From assembly GCA_029339195.1 (NCBI GenBank), contig JAPTJF010000329.1, forward strand, positions 1-64,000: a stretch of DNA of 64,000 bases, given 5' to 3'. The notes beneath the pieces are model-generated. The model was not told the origin of the DNA. It saw only the letters and a list, made by a program, of their open reading frames with translations, and ran no database searches. The stretch is from Micractinium sp. NFX-FRZ (Eukaryota; Chlorophyta; Trebouxiophyceae; Chlorellales; Chlorellaceae). The translations under genes and the position numbers were made by a program. Below are positions 48,111 through 59,199 of this stretch, piece by piece. The first letter of the stretch is position 1; every line of letters begins with the position of its first letter.

Positions 48111-51100
48111 ATGGCGACCGCGCTCCACAATTCCGCTCGCCCGCTGGTCCAGCAGCAGCGTGGGCCCGCCCGGGCTGTGGCCGCAGCGCCTCGCCGAGGC
48201 GGACGCAGGCTCAGCTGCCGGGCTATTGCCGCGCCAGAGGTGCCCCCAGCCACCCAGGTGAGCCGCTGCACCGGGTTGGCGCCTGCGCTGGCGGCGGCGG
48301 CGGCAGCCAAGCAGGTAGCAGTGGGCGGCGGTGCACTAAAGGCCGCTCGATGCAATGCCAGCCTTATTAATGTCCTGCGAAAGTCAGAAACACTGTTACA
48401 GCTGGAAGATGCGCAGCGTCCGACTTGCAATGCCGCCGCCCGCCGCCCTCTGTTGCCAGAATGGGTCCGCCGCGCCGCAGAACGGCGCCACCCCCAGCAG
48501 CGGCCTGCCCTCGTTTGGCAAGGAGGCCATGGGGGTCAATAGCAAGAAGCGGATCCTTGTGCTGGGGACAGGTGCGGGCAGCAGGGTTCGTGGTCAACGG
48601 GACAAGCAAGCGGGCGGGCCTGTGTGGTCCCATGAGGATGATGTGGGCATTCAATGCACTGAATGCCAGCTCCCTGCAGCAACAGTCTGTCATGCATGGT
48701 GCCCGGCTCAGCTGCGAGGTATAGCAGCCTGCTCATTGAGTGGGTGGCCGCTGCTGACGGTGTGCTGCGCCGGTCCACGCAACGCGTCCACTGGCCTGCC
48801 CCGCTTCTCCACCGCCCCCCTCCTGCAGGCTGGGCTGCCATGAGCTTTGTGAAGGCATTTGACGAGAGCATGAAGGAGAAGTACGAGCTGGTGCTGGTGT
48901 CGGTGAGTGGCGGCTGCGGCTGATGTCGGTGGCTTGCGTCAAGCGTTCGCCGAAGAACAACGAGCGCAAGCGCGGGGGAGAGCAGGGGATGGGTTTGCCT
49001 GGGCGGAAAAAACAGTAAAAAAACATATCCTTGCTCCCCCTGCCTCCAATTCCTTTGCAGCCACGTAATTACTTCGTGTACACGCCTTTGCTGCCCGCCA
49101 TGTGCGCTGGAACTGTGGAGGAGCGCTCAATCGTGGAGCCCGTGCGCGCGGTGCTGGGCACCAAGGTGAGGTTGCCAGCCGTAACAGCTTCCATTGCGTC
49201 GTGCCTGGCACCGCTGCATTGGATTTTGCATCACGTGGGTTGCAGTCAGGGCTGTGGGGCTGGAGAAGTGGGCACTATATTGCCGGGCCGGTGCGCCCAA
49301 ATCTGTCAGCGGCATTTTCGCACCTGCGACGCAAGTTCCTCAGGCCTTGTGCACCGGCACGCCGCACATTCTGACGCGGGGTGCTGCTGCTGCTGCTGCT
49401 CGCCTGCTGCATCCGTGTCCCTGCAGGGCAAGTTCTTTGAGGCCAAGTGCACGGACATCATGCCGGAGGAGAAGAACATTGTGGCCTGCTTCCCTGGTGA
49501 GGCGCGCCTGTGCCCTGTGCCCTTTGCCCTTTGCCCTGCCTGCAAGGTGTGCGTCTCCCGCCTGGGCTTGGGTGGGTGGACAGCAGCATGAGCACCTCAT
49601 GCCTGAGCAGGGCAGCGGAGCCTGCAACGTGCGGCTCGCGCCTGGGGCTTGGGAGGGCGGACAGCTGAGCAGGGTTACGCCTGAGCCGGGCAGGAGGGGT
49701 GTTGGGGGCAGGGGAGCTTGTGTGGATGGGGCCGGCAGGGCATTGTGCTGGAGGAGCAGAGCAGGGTGGCCTGCATGTTCGAGTGGGGCGCTGGGGGATA
49801 TGAAGGGGCACCGATGCGGGGAGGGGACGGGCACGGGCAGTGGAGGCAGGAGGGCACGCGGGGGCTGTCGAGGGAAGCAGATGGCAGAGTCACCTCGGCA
49901 GCACCCAAATGCCAGCTTCCACCTCAGGCCTCCGCCCGCGCACCCCGCGCATACATGTTCTGCCCAACGTCCCAACCCGCTGCCTGCCGCCCTGCCTCCC
50001 AACCTGACTCCCTGCCTGCTGCCCTGCATCTTGATGTGACGCCCTGCCTGCCGCCCTGCCTGCCCGCCTGCAGAGGACGCCGGCTTCCCGGAGGCCTGCT
50101 TCAAGATCAGCTACGACTACCTGGTTGTCGGCGTGGGGTGAGCCGACGGCCTCCCCTCCTCCCGTGTGCTGGTGCTTTGTATCGGTGGCGCACGGCAGCG
50201 CAGCAGCAGCTTGCAATGCGCGCGTGGGTGGGCTGAGAGCTGCACCTTCACCTGCTCAGGCGTGCCGCCTGGCGCAGCGGTGTTGTGACCAAACGGACGT
50301 GCCCATCCGGCTTCCAGCCTGGCGCCCCCTGGGCTTCTTGCACACTCCCGCCTGCACACTCCCGCCTCGCTCTCACCCCACCCCTCCCCTCTCCTTCCCC
50401 TCCCCCTGCAGCTCCATCAACAACACGTTCAACATCCAGGGGGTGCAGGACCACACCATGTTCTTCAAGACGGTGGAGGACGCCTCCCGCCTGCGCCTCC
50501 GCATCTCAGAGTGCTTTGAGCGCGCCGCGTTGCCGCAGACCACCGCCGAGGTGGGTGGGTGGGTGCACATGTGGTGTGATTGTGGACTGTAGGGCAGAAG
50601 TGCCTGCGCTGCTGTGCAACTGAGAGTGCTTTGAGTGCGCTCCGCTGCCGCAGACCACCGCCGAGGTGGGTGGGTGCCCATGGCTAAGGGTTGTGCTAAG
50701 GGTTGTGGACTGTAGGAGGGAGGTGCCTGTGCTGCTGTGCATCTCCAAGTGCATTGAGCACGCTCCGCTGCCGCAGACCGCGGCTGGGCGGGCGCTTGGT
50801 TGGCACCAAGGCGACTGGCAGGCTTTGGGCGCGCAGGGGCGCAAGAGGGCGCTGTCCCTTGCGATGATTGGCGCACTGCTCCCGCCCTCTGCCGCACCAC
50901 ATGAAGCCACACAGCACTGGTGCTTCCCTTTCCCCACTCCCCGCCCGCCCGCAGGAGCGCAAGAAGCTGCTGTCGTTTGTGATTGTGGGCGGCGGCCCCA
51001 CGGGCGTGGAGGTGGCTGCTGAGCTGCACGACTTGATCACTGAGGACCTGGTCAAGCTGTACCCCGACCAGGTGAGCTGGCCAATTGCCATCGCCTGCAT

Positions 51101-54100
51101 CGATAATCAACGGGCACTGATCTAGCTGCAGTGTGTGTGGGGTGTGTGTTTGGGGGACAGGTGGGCAGGACGGGTGCGCGCGTGGCCCCTGAGCTGCACT
51201 CCGACCAGGTGAGCTGTCAAAGTGCCGTCGACTAAATTGACAGCTGTCGGGCATTCAGCTGGCTGCAGCGTGGGTGGGGTGGGGTGTCACTTGTACCCCG
51301 ACCAGGTGAGCTGCCAAAGGGTATGAAGGCAGCTGCAGCGTGTGCACGGTGTGTTTGGGACAGGCGGGCAGGACGGGTGTGCAGCGGTGTGCTGGCCGGG
51401 GTGCAGGGGTGGACGCTGAGCTGTGCGGCCTGAGCAGTGGAGAGCTGAGTGAAGTCATTGCCCCGGTGAACTGAGCGGTACTCGTACAGCCTGGGGGTGG
51501 CAGAGAACGCTTTTCCCTGCACCCCTGCACCGCCTGCCTCTCTCCTCACGACAAGCTTTGTGAGCCGGAGTCTTCAATGCTGACACACTGAGTGCCCGTG
51601 CACCCCTGTTCATGTCATGCTGCAGGTCCAGGATGTGTCCATCCGTGTGGTGGAGCTGATGGATCACGTGCTGTCGATGTACGACCGCGCCATCGGGCAG
51701 TACACCGCAGGTACGGCGGGCAGTACAGTACAGTCGGGCAGCACAGCCCGAGTGGAAGGATGCTGGCGTGTTGATGTGCCTGTGGTATTGGGCAGTACAC
51801 CGCAGCTGTGATGAGAGCCTGCCACGGCGCGAGAGCCGTTTCCTCATCTGCATCACACGCCACCGCTGCCAGCCCTGCTTGCCATCCCCACCCCTCCATC
51901 CCTGCCACTCTCCCTGCACCCCTGCTGCGCGCTTCAAGCGCAGCGGCATCCGGCTCAAATTCCCACACTCCCACGCATCTGCTGCCTATGAGATATATGC
52001 CTCAATTTGCACCCTTTGTCCCCCTTCTTCACTTCTTGCAGAGCGCTTCAAGCGCAGCGGCATCGAGCTGGTGCTCAACTCTCGCGTCAAGGCGGTGGGA
52101 CCCGACACCGTGACGGTCGTCGACAAGCAAGACAACGTGAGTTATGTGTCGACAAGCAGGGGCTTGGTGCCGCCTGCCGCCGGCTTTGAGTGCTGGCGAG
52201 GTGGTCGTGTGGTGGCGACAGGGTGTGCTGGGCACCTGGTTCTAATCACGGTGTTGTGTGCCTCGGCCCCCTGTTTGCTCCTTGGAAGGGACAGCCTTTT
52301 TTTGAGGATGAGGTCACCTGTGGTGCCTGCTGCCAGGGGCGTTTTGCCCACCCCCATCCCCACGGTTGTGATTGGCTTGCTGGGTTCAAGGCTGGCTCCC
52401 TGGAGGAGTATGGCAGGTCTTTTGGCTCCTAGGGTTTGGTTTGCGGATGTCTGTTTTTCTACGCCAACATCTAAACCCCAACCCTGGCCCCCTGCAGGAG
52501 TACGAGATCCCCTTTGGCGCCTGCGTGTGGGCCACCGGCGTGGCCATGCACCCCGTGGTGCGCACCCTGTCGGAGAAGATTGGAAAGGACAAGCAGGTGG
52601 GTGGGTGGGCGGGGTGGGCGAGCCTCCAGTGGGCCAAAAGCAAGGTGGCTAACAAGCAGTCGGGTTGCCCAGGCAGGGGCGGTACGAGTGGTGCTGGTTG
52701 GTGCGGAGAAGCTAGGCGCGGGCACGGTACGGCGTTGTGTGCGTGTGTGTGTGTGTGTGTGTGCGCTTGGTTTCCTGCTGTGCGCTTGCACTGGCGAGGG
52801 GGCGCTCCTGTGCTGAGGGCAGCGTGCAGGGGGCGAGCGGCCACCCCGCCCCCGCCCCTGCCCCTCTTCCCTTGCCCCAGCGTCGCCAACCCACACATGC
52901 ATGGCCTAAACCCCATGACCTCCCCCTCCCCAACCGTCCAGAACCACTTCCGGTCCGCCGTCACCGACGAGTGGCTGCGCGTGAAGGGCAGCAACGGCAC
53001 CATGTTTGCGCTGGGGGACGCCGCCACCATCGAGCAAAACGGGGTGGGTGGGTGGGTGGGCACGCCGGCATGCCGTCACACACGTGCCTCTGCTCGTCTT
53101 GATGAGACGCAACCCCCAGCGTGTGTGTTGTGCGTTCTGTGCTGTAGCATCGAGCTGGCCAACACAAGGCGCATCAGCTTTCAACTGCTGGCTGACACAG
53201 TTGGACCACACACAGGGATCATTGCACACACACACTGAACAACAACAGGTCGCCTGATTGTTGGCTGTGCCTGCGTCATCACCCGCCTTTTGCTTCTTGC
53301 CTTACCTGCTCTGCCTGCCGCAGGCCGTGGCCAAGGCAATGAGTTGTTTGACAAGTATGCGGCCACTCACATGCACTGAACAACAGCACATTGGTTTGAC
53401 TGTTTTCTTAGTTTTGCCTCTTGCTACTGACCTGCTCTGCCTGCTGCAGGCGGTGGCCAAGGCCAACGAGCTGTTTGACAAGTATGCGGCCACCCACAGC
53501 GACGGGCGGCTGACGCTGGAGGAGCTGCAGCAGCTGATGCGGGAGGCGAGCCAGGAGTTCCCCCACCTGAGGGAGCACGCCACCTTCCTGGACGGGTGAG
53601 CCTGCCGGCTGGGTGGAGGGATGGCTTGCTGGCGGGCGGGCTGGCTTGCGGGATGCCTGGCTGGCTTGCGGGATGCCTGCCTGGCTTGCCCTCACGGCGG
53701 TGTGTCTCCAGGGTGGGCGGTGGGCGGCTGTGGCGGGGGGAGCACAGGGGTGGGGCGTGTTGCACCTGCGGGGGCATGCGACCAACCCCATTGGATGGGA
53801 TGAAAGGCGGGGCAAGGGACGTTCTTTGTGGCAGCCAAGCCAACGGAGTGGCGGGCTGGTGCTCCCAACACCCTCCTCTTTCCCCTCTCCAACCCGCACT
53901 GCACGCTCCGCTGACCCCCACCGCTCTCTGCCTTCACGCACGTACCCTGCATGCCCCAGCCAACCTCCTGCTCTGCCCACTTTAATGCTCCCATGCTTGC
54001 AGCAAGCTGGGATCCCAGCGGTTTGGCGGGCTGGTGTTCAACGCCTTCCTGGAGGCCAACAAGGACAAGGCCAACGTGAGCGTGTGGCTGAGCTGGCGGG

Positions 54101-55774
54101 CTGTGTGGGGGCAGTGGCGGGCGCGGGTCGGGTGGGTGGTGGGGGGCTGGACGGCCGCCTGGACTGTCTGCCCGTCCCTTTTATTGTTTTCTTGTACCGC
54201 ACGCTCGCCTGCTGCACCACCTGCTCCCTTCCCCACTGTACCGTTAGCTCAACCCTTGTAGTGCCCCCCTCGCCTCCCCACTGTACCGCAGATGTACCGC
54301 GAGCTGAACATCGACCCCACCTCCACCCTGTCCCGCGAGCAGTTCTCCAGCCTGCTGGGCAACATCGACAAGGGGCTGCGCGCCCTGCCAGCCACTGCCC
54401 AGGCAAGTGGGCTGACTGTGGGGATGAGTGTTAAGGTTATCGCCCTGAGATCCTTTTGGTGTGGGCAGGGGCGGCGAGGAGCATCAAGCATGCAATGGCT
54501 GCCCCGCTCGGCACGCGAGCTCTCCAGGCTACCTGCGCCTGGGGCTGAAGACGTGTTGGGGAGGACCGTGCCCTGCCAGCGTGTGCTGCTGCTGAATCGC
54601 TCCCCCCATTTTTCGCACATGTGCTCAATTGCTGGTGCGTGTGTGTGTGTGCCTCCCATGCTTTGCAGGTGGCGCGGCAGCAGGGCGAGTACCTGGCCGA
54701 GGCGCTGCGGGCGGCAGATGGGCGTGTCGACGGTGCGCCTGCACCCGCCTACTAGCGCCTATACATGCGCCCGCGCTTGAACCAGCGCCTGTGCCTGTGT
54801 GCCCATGCCTGTGCGCACCTGCCCCACCCGGCCTCCACCTGCGCCCCTGCGCCCCTGTGCCTGGCCCTCCCCCCAACGTCGCCCCCACCCCCGGCCGCTG
54901 CAGAGCTGCCCAAGCTGGCCCCGCAGTTCAAGTACAGCCACAAGGGTAGCATGGCATACGTGGGCGGAGGTGCGCGCTGCTCTGTGCAAACTGAGCATGC
55001 TGGGACCTGCTGTTGTCTCGCCTGTGCCAGCGCCCCACCTTGTGCGCGTGAGCAGCGGTCCTGCCACCCCGCCGCCTGCTGCCGCTCTCACCGCTCTCCC
55101 TCCCTCCGCGTTCACCTCATCTCCCTCCCCCTCCCCCTCTTCATGTCTCCTCCCTCCCCCTGCTCCATCTTGCTCCGTAACCTCCCTCCCCGCTCCCCAG
55201 CACTCTCCCCCATCCCTTCATCCCCTCCCCCGTCCTGCCCCCCTTCCCGCCCCTCTCCCCCCTGCCCCCCCTCAGACCGCGCCGTGATGGACGTGCCCCA
55301 GGTGGGCCCCCTCATGGGCCTCACCGCCGGCCTGGTGTGGCGCGGCTTCGAGACCTGGTCCCAGATCAGCTTCCGCAACCGGGTGAGGCAGGCAGCAATC
55401 ATTTTGATTCCCTCGACTTGGTGGCAGATGTGTAATAGCATAAATGATAGCTGTGCGGGTGGGGCTTCGGGGGGCTGGCCGCCATGTCAGGTTCCGCAGC
55501 CGGTTTCGTGTCCTGTGCGCTGTGCCCTGCCGTGCCTTCCCGTCTCCCCGGAAGCCGTCCTGCCCCCCTGCCCGTGTCCTCCGGCTTGCTCGCCCCCACC
55601 TCCTCCCTGTTCCCATCTGCTTACAACTCCGGTCCTGTGGCCCACGACTGGGCCCGCACCCAAATGCTGCGCCCCGGCCTCCCGTTCCACTTTTGAACAC
55701 GCCCTCTGCAGATCCTTGTGGCCAACGACTGGGCCCGCACCAAGCTGTTTGGCCGGGACACCTCGCGCGTGTAG
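48111..55774 (+). CDS. Alternative (type II) NAD(P)H:quinone dehydrogenase
   Basis: Nineteen exons, 48111-48257, 48460-48571, 48829-48902, 49061-49165, 49427-49496, 50074-50137, 50412-50550, 50955-51071, 51626-51710, 52042-52136, 52498-52596, 52942-53043, 53450-53595, 54003-54075, 54292-54402, 54669-54732, 54904-54969, 55276-55382 and 55712-55774, close in frame at about 612 aa. After an Arg/Ala-rich organelle-targeting N-terminus, the FAD site is [18 protein letters not shown], followed by [20 protein letters not shown]. The NAD(P)H site is [17 protein letters not shown], the flavin-binding acid lies in [12 protein letters not shown], and the end is the family's [16 protein letters not shown] segment in exon 13 ([11 protein letters not shown]) looks like a degenerate EF-hand at the place where NDB-type enzymes have one. 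It transfers electrons from NAD(P)H to quinone without proton pumping. Mitochondrion versus plastid cannot be decided here. Intron 15 has a GC donor. Confidence 0.93.
50500..50795 (+). repeat. Three tandem copies (period about 118-120 bp) of dehydrogenase exon 7 tail
   Basis: The real tail (GAGTGCTTTGAGCGCGCCGC at about 50508, donor 50551) recurs at about 50626 (GAGTGCTTTGAGTGCGCTCC) with an intact GCCGAG/GTGGGT donor, and at about 50748 (AAGTGCATTGAGCACGCTCC), which is more decayed. Confidence 0.88.
51055..51330 (+). repeat. Three copies of dehydrogenase exon 8 end and donor
   Basis: CCCGACCAG/GTGAGCTG at the real junction (51071) is repeated at about 51207 (TCCGACCAG/GTGAGCTG) and about 51304 (CCCGACCAG/GTGAGCTG). 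Downstream intronic sequence (GGCTGCAGCGTG..., GGACAGGCGGGCAGGACGGG) is duplicated as well. Confidence 0.85.
51915..52085 (+). repeat. Copy of dehydrogenase exon 10 head
   Basis: The real exon 10 start (GCGCTTCAAGCGCAGCGGCA at about 52044) has a copy at about 51929, about 115 bp upstream, also preceded by a pyrimidine-rich tract. Confidence 0.85.
53280..53500 (+). repeat. 126-bp tandem duplication over dehydrogenase exon 13 acceptor
   Basis: The real acceptor and exon start (CTGCAG/GCGGTGGCCAAGGCCAA at 53449) is preceded by a very similar block ending GCCGCAG/GCCGTGGCCAAGGCAAT at 53323, with TTGTTTGACAAGTATGCGGC also conserved. The copy's reading frame is shifted by a missing base. Confidence 0.88.
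55620..55745 (+). repeat. Copy of dehydrogenase last exon head
   Basis: CCTGTGGCCCACGACTGGGC at about 55634 echoes the real exon start CTTGTGGCCAACGACTGGGC at about 55715. The period is about 82 bp, and CCGCACC-AAG/A-TG follows in both. Confidence 0.8.
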
Positions 55775-56260
55775 AGCGCCGCGCTGCCATGGGCCCCTGC
55801 TGACATGGCGCTCACATGCTTTGGCTGGGTGCCATCTGCGCTGGCGTCGCACCTTGCGGCGCACCTGGCACCCAGCGCGCTACCTGCTGCGGTCGGCATG
55901 CACTGCACGCGTGCGCCTGAATTAGCGGGTGCACGTGGCGGGCCAGCTCAGCCCCACACCTCCTCCTCATTGTACACCCCACCGCGCGCGCTGGCACTAG
56001 CCTCCCCACGGCACATTTCCCCCCCACACACACATTTCGTCAGCAGCCCCCTTTGATTCACCCCCCTATTGTATGACCCCGTCCGTCGAGCCCGCACTGA
56101 TTGAAAATGATCAACCCCCCATCTCTATTCTGCCCGAGTAGCGACCCTTGGTCTTTTCAGCCACCGGCGGGCGCTGCCTGGGGTGCCCTGTGGCCTCCCT
56201 CCCTCCCCATGCTTGCCCCCCGTTGCGCCTTTTCTCCCCCAGCGCCTCCCTCCACGGCCC
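55775..56260. other. Dehydrogenase 3' flank before the duplicated block
   Basis: Pyrimidine-rich sequence with no supportable gene; presumably 3' UTR and spacer. Confidence 0.45.
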
Positions 56261-56504
56261 TTTCATTGCAATCCAACATTGGAGTTCAACCGCGTCCTGC
56301 TTCCCCTTCCCTCTTACCTAGTATCGCCCCCGCCTCCTTTGACAATAGGCCAGCCGCAGCCTCCGCCCCGGCTCCCTCTCCCACACCCCCATATTGAGTG
56401 CCGCGCTGCCGTGCTGAGCTCTGGATCCTCCCTTCACATGCCTGCTGTGTGTGGCCCCTGCCTGCTGTAACCTCGAGTGAGTGCACATGTGATAATGTGT
56501 TGGC

Positions 56505-56960
56505 ATGCAGGTGGGGACAGGACACGCAGTGCAGAGGTGCCTGAAGGCGTGGCTGGCAGATCATGGCAGTGGCTGGGGTGCAAGGGAAAAAGGTGTTGTG
56601 ACAGAACGGCAGGTGCAAGGGGGAAGGGTGTCGTGAAAGAACGGCAGGTGCAAGGGCTGGCGGTACCGCTGCGCTGGCACGGCTGGGAGCGCTGACGAGG
56701 CATTGCTGGGTGCCGAGAATGAGAGGGAGGCGGAGGAGCCAAACATGAAGAGGGCAAAGTGTGGGCCTAGAGAGGTGCAGAGGTGCCTGAAGGCGGCACG
56801 TGAGGTGGCCAGCAGCGCAGGCAGTGGCTGGAGTGCATGTGGGCGGGTGGTGTGTGAGAACGGCAGATGCAAGGGCTGGCGGTACCGCCTGCATTGGCGT
56901 GGCTGGGAGAGAGCGCTGACTTTGGGTGCTGAGAGTGAAAAGACAGAACGGGGCGAAGAC
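56505..56960. repeat. Nested about 246-bp internal repeat in unit A
   Basis: GCAGAGGTGCCTGAAGGCG at about 56531 recurs at about 56777, and AACGGCAG-x-TGCAAGGGCTGGCGGTACCGC is repeated after each. The same nested structure is present in unit B (about 60390 and 60646), so it predates the larger duplication. Confidence 0.8.
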
Positions 56961-57126
56961 GAGGAGGCAGGCGCAGCGTGGGCTCATGAAGCAAGCACAG
57001 GTGTGGCTCCCCCCATGGGAACAGTGGGACAGAGGCAAACAATAGCCAAAGGCGGGAGCTGTACAGGGCATGACCGCCCTGGCAGACCGCTGGATAGCTG
57101 CGCGTGCCTCGCTAAACAGCAGCTCA

Positions 57127-58037
57127 TCAGCTGCTGCCCGCATCGGCCCTGCGCTGCGCAGCCAGGTACTTGCGCCGTGCCCGCCAGGCTCGCACCATCT
57201 TATCAGCTAGCAGGTTGATGAGCAGCAGCTGGATGCCGGCGGTGGTCAGGTCCAGCTGCGTGGCCAGATCCATCGCTGCGGAGGAAGGCGGCAGTGCCGC
57301 GCTGGCATTGCGCAGGAAGAAGTCACGGAAGAGTATGTGCAGGGTGGACCAGACGGCCGCTGCCAGCAGAACCACCCAGCTCAGAGCCGTGCACTTGATA
57401 CGCAGGCACCTGAACTGGGTCTTGTAGTCCGTCACTCTGGCAGACGGCTGCATTCAGGTAGGGAGAGTGGCGGGGAGGTGAGCAGGGCTACCACGGCCAA
57501 CTGGCAGGGCTGCTGTGTGTTCCGCCTGCCAAGCTTGCGTGAAGCGGGAATGGATGCAAGGAGTGGCCGGGGTGGCGCCTTGCAGCTCACCGTGTTGCGC
57601 ATGACGCCGACTGCGACACCAGCTGCTCTGTCAATGTCCTCGTCCACAAACGCACACTGCAGTCGCACGATGGCCCACACCTGGGTCGCCAGTGCCACCA
57701 GGACGACTGTGAGAGGCCACCCTGCCAGCTGCAGCGCCACGGCGAGCAGCAGGGGCGGTGCCAGGTAGCTGATGAAGGCTGGCAGGTGCGCCACCTCCTG
57801 TGCTGCGGAGCTGTCCAGCAGCGGGCCCGCCTGCGCCCAGGGTACGCTGCCGCTGCGCCCGCCGTTGCCGCTGCCTCCGGCAGTCGCCACCACGCGGTAG
57901 CTGGCCCGGTGCCGGGTGGCGGCCCGGATCTGTGGCAGGAGGCCTGCAGGGGTGGCGCAGCAGGCGGTGGCAGGTTGGGCTTGATGAGGCGGTGGGAGAG
58001 GGGTGGCGGTGCAACGTGCATGCATGGCACGCAGCAT
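57127..58037 (-). CDS. Small putative plastid membrane protein, copy A
   Basis: Two exons, 58037-57591 and 57447-57127, give 255 aa with matching phase. The first about 60 residues resemble a transit peptide (RHRASYRVVATAG near its end). Hydrophobic segments follow: YLAPPLLLAVALQLAGW and VVLVALATQVWAIVRL in exon 1, LSWVVLLAAAVWSTLHILF and IQLLLINLLADKM in exon 2. The tail is basic (RARRKYLAAQRRADAG). No family is recognised. Reality is supported by the intact paralogue in unit B with the same intron position, phase and total length. The reading frame stays open far upstream of the ATG to 58877, but that extension is broken in unit B and is not included. Confidence 0.7.
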
Positions 58038-58738
58038 GGCTGGCAGAATGAAGCGGCGCTCGAGGGCATTCAGCCACCAACTCTGGCGCTTACGGGGCGG
58101 CTGGTGCAAGGCAGCGCCAGCCAGGCCGACACGCGCTGACATGCATTGTGCAATCATGGCCACAAGAACACTGCAGCAGGGAGGGCAGGTGCGTATGTTG
58201 ATTGGGGAGGTGGGGCCAAGTGCTGGTAAGAGGTGGGATGGGTGCAGCGGGTTGGTGCCAGCACGAAACCCACAGGTACCGTCAGCCAGCCGCCGCAGCC
58301 ACCGCCGCCGGCGGCGGGTCTCAAGAAGGGCAGCCCCAGCCGCGGCCTGCCCCTCAGCGGCGCTCCCTGGGCCCTCCAAGGGACAGCAGTGGCAGAGGGA
58401 GGTGGGCAGGCAGCCTGGGGAGAAGGGAGAGGTGGGCAGCCCACGTTTTGCTGGGGTTCGCACACCCACCTCTTTGCGCGCCAGGTCCTGATCCACGACG
58501 TAGACACGGCACCACAGAGCAGCAGTGGATAGCGCGGAACCCCAGCAGCTTTCCAGCAGAATCTGCAATCTTGGAGCCACCGCCGCGGCGTGCGCGACCA
58601 GACCAGCGCCCCTGGCATGCCTCTCTCTCTCTCTCGGCGACAACCAGGTCTCGTGTGCCATTGCCTCCGCGATCAGGCATCCTGCGTCTCGCTTCAGGCC
58701 TGGCTTTGAGCCCAGTTCGAGGCTCCGCAAGCGAGAGC
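58038..58738. promoter_or_regulatory. Divergent intergenic region, unit A
   Basis: About 700 bp lie between opposite start codons and are nearly identical to the corresponding region of unit B (61928-62631). The conservation suits shared regulatory sequence but could equally reflect recent duplication or gene conversion. Confidence 0.45.
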
Positions 58739-59199
58739 ATGTCCCCGACAGCCGTGCTCGGCTTCCGCCCGGCGCTGGTGCCGCGAGGTGCTGCCCGCTC
58801 AGCCGGCATTCTGGGTGCAGGTAAGGGCTGCTAGCTGGCCAGCAGCTGGCTCCGGCTTCGGCGCGCCCACCTCTCACTCTCTCTTTTCTTCCTGTCTCTC
58901 ACGTTTCCCCTCTCTGCGCAGGCTGGCAGCCGCTGCGTAAGATGGGCCTGCGCCGCCACACTGCGCTGCTGTCGCCGCCACCGCCGCCGCTGCCGCAGCA
59001 GCGAGGCACGCCGCGTGCTACGCAGAACAGCGTCCAGTGGGCGCATGAACCCCTGCGGCGCCCTCCAGGAAGCTGGCGCAGCAAGCTGCTTTGCGGCGGC
59101 ACATTGCTGGTCGTCGCAGCCTTTGATTTCATGATCGGCGCCGTCTTCTCAGCTTATGGTTGGTTGGTGTTCGCGCTGGCCATCATCTTCGTCCTGTGA
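58739..59199 (+). CDS. Short putative plastid membrane protein, copy A
   Basis: Exons 58739-58820 and 58922-59199 give 119 aa. The N-terminus (MSPTAVLGFRPALVPRGAAR) is transit-peptide-like. Exon 2 has a Pro run and a C-terminal hydrophobic hairpin (LLVVAAFDFMIGAVF, WLVFALAIIFVL). The TGA overlaps a good donor (CT/GTGAGTG). Splicing to GCAG/CTGA at about 59341 would give the same C-terminus (Leu-stop), so a terminal exon with only four coding bases is possible. No family is recognised; the support is the paralogue in unit B. Confidence 0.65.

Noticed and set aside
58675..58735. GTTCGAGGCTC, reminiscent of a tRNA T-loop
   Set aside because: There is no matching D-arm, anticodon arm or acceptor stem around it, and it lies in the duplicated divergent promoter region.
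57432..58877. 481-codon open frame on the minus strand
   Set aside because: Only its last third (from the ATG at 58037) is conserved as coding in the duplicate. The upstream part is interrupted in unit B and is low-complexity GC-rich sequence, so it was treated as open by composition.
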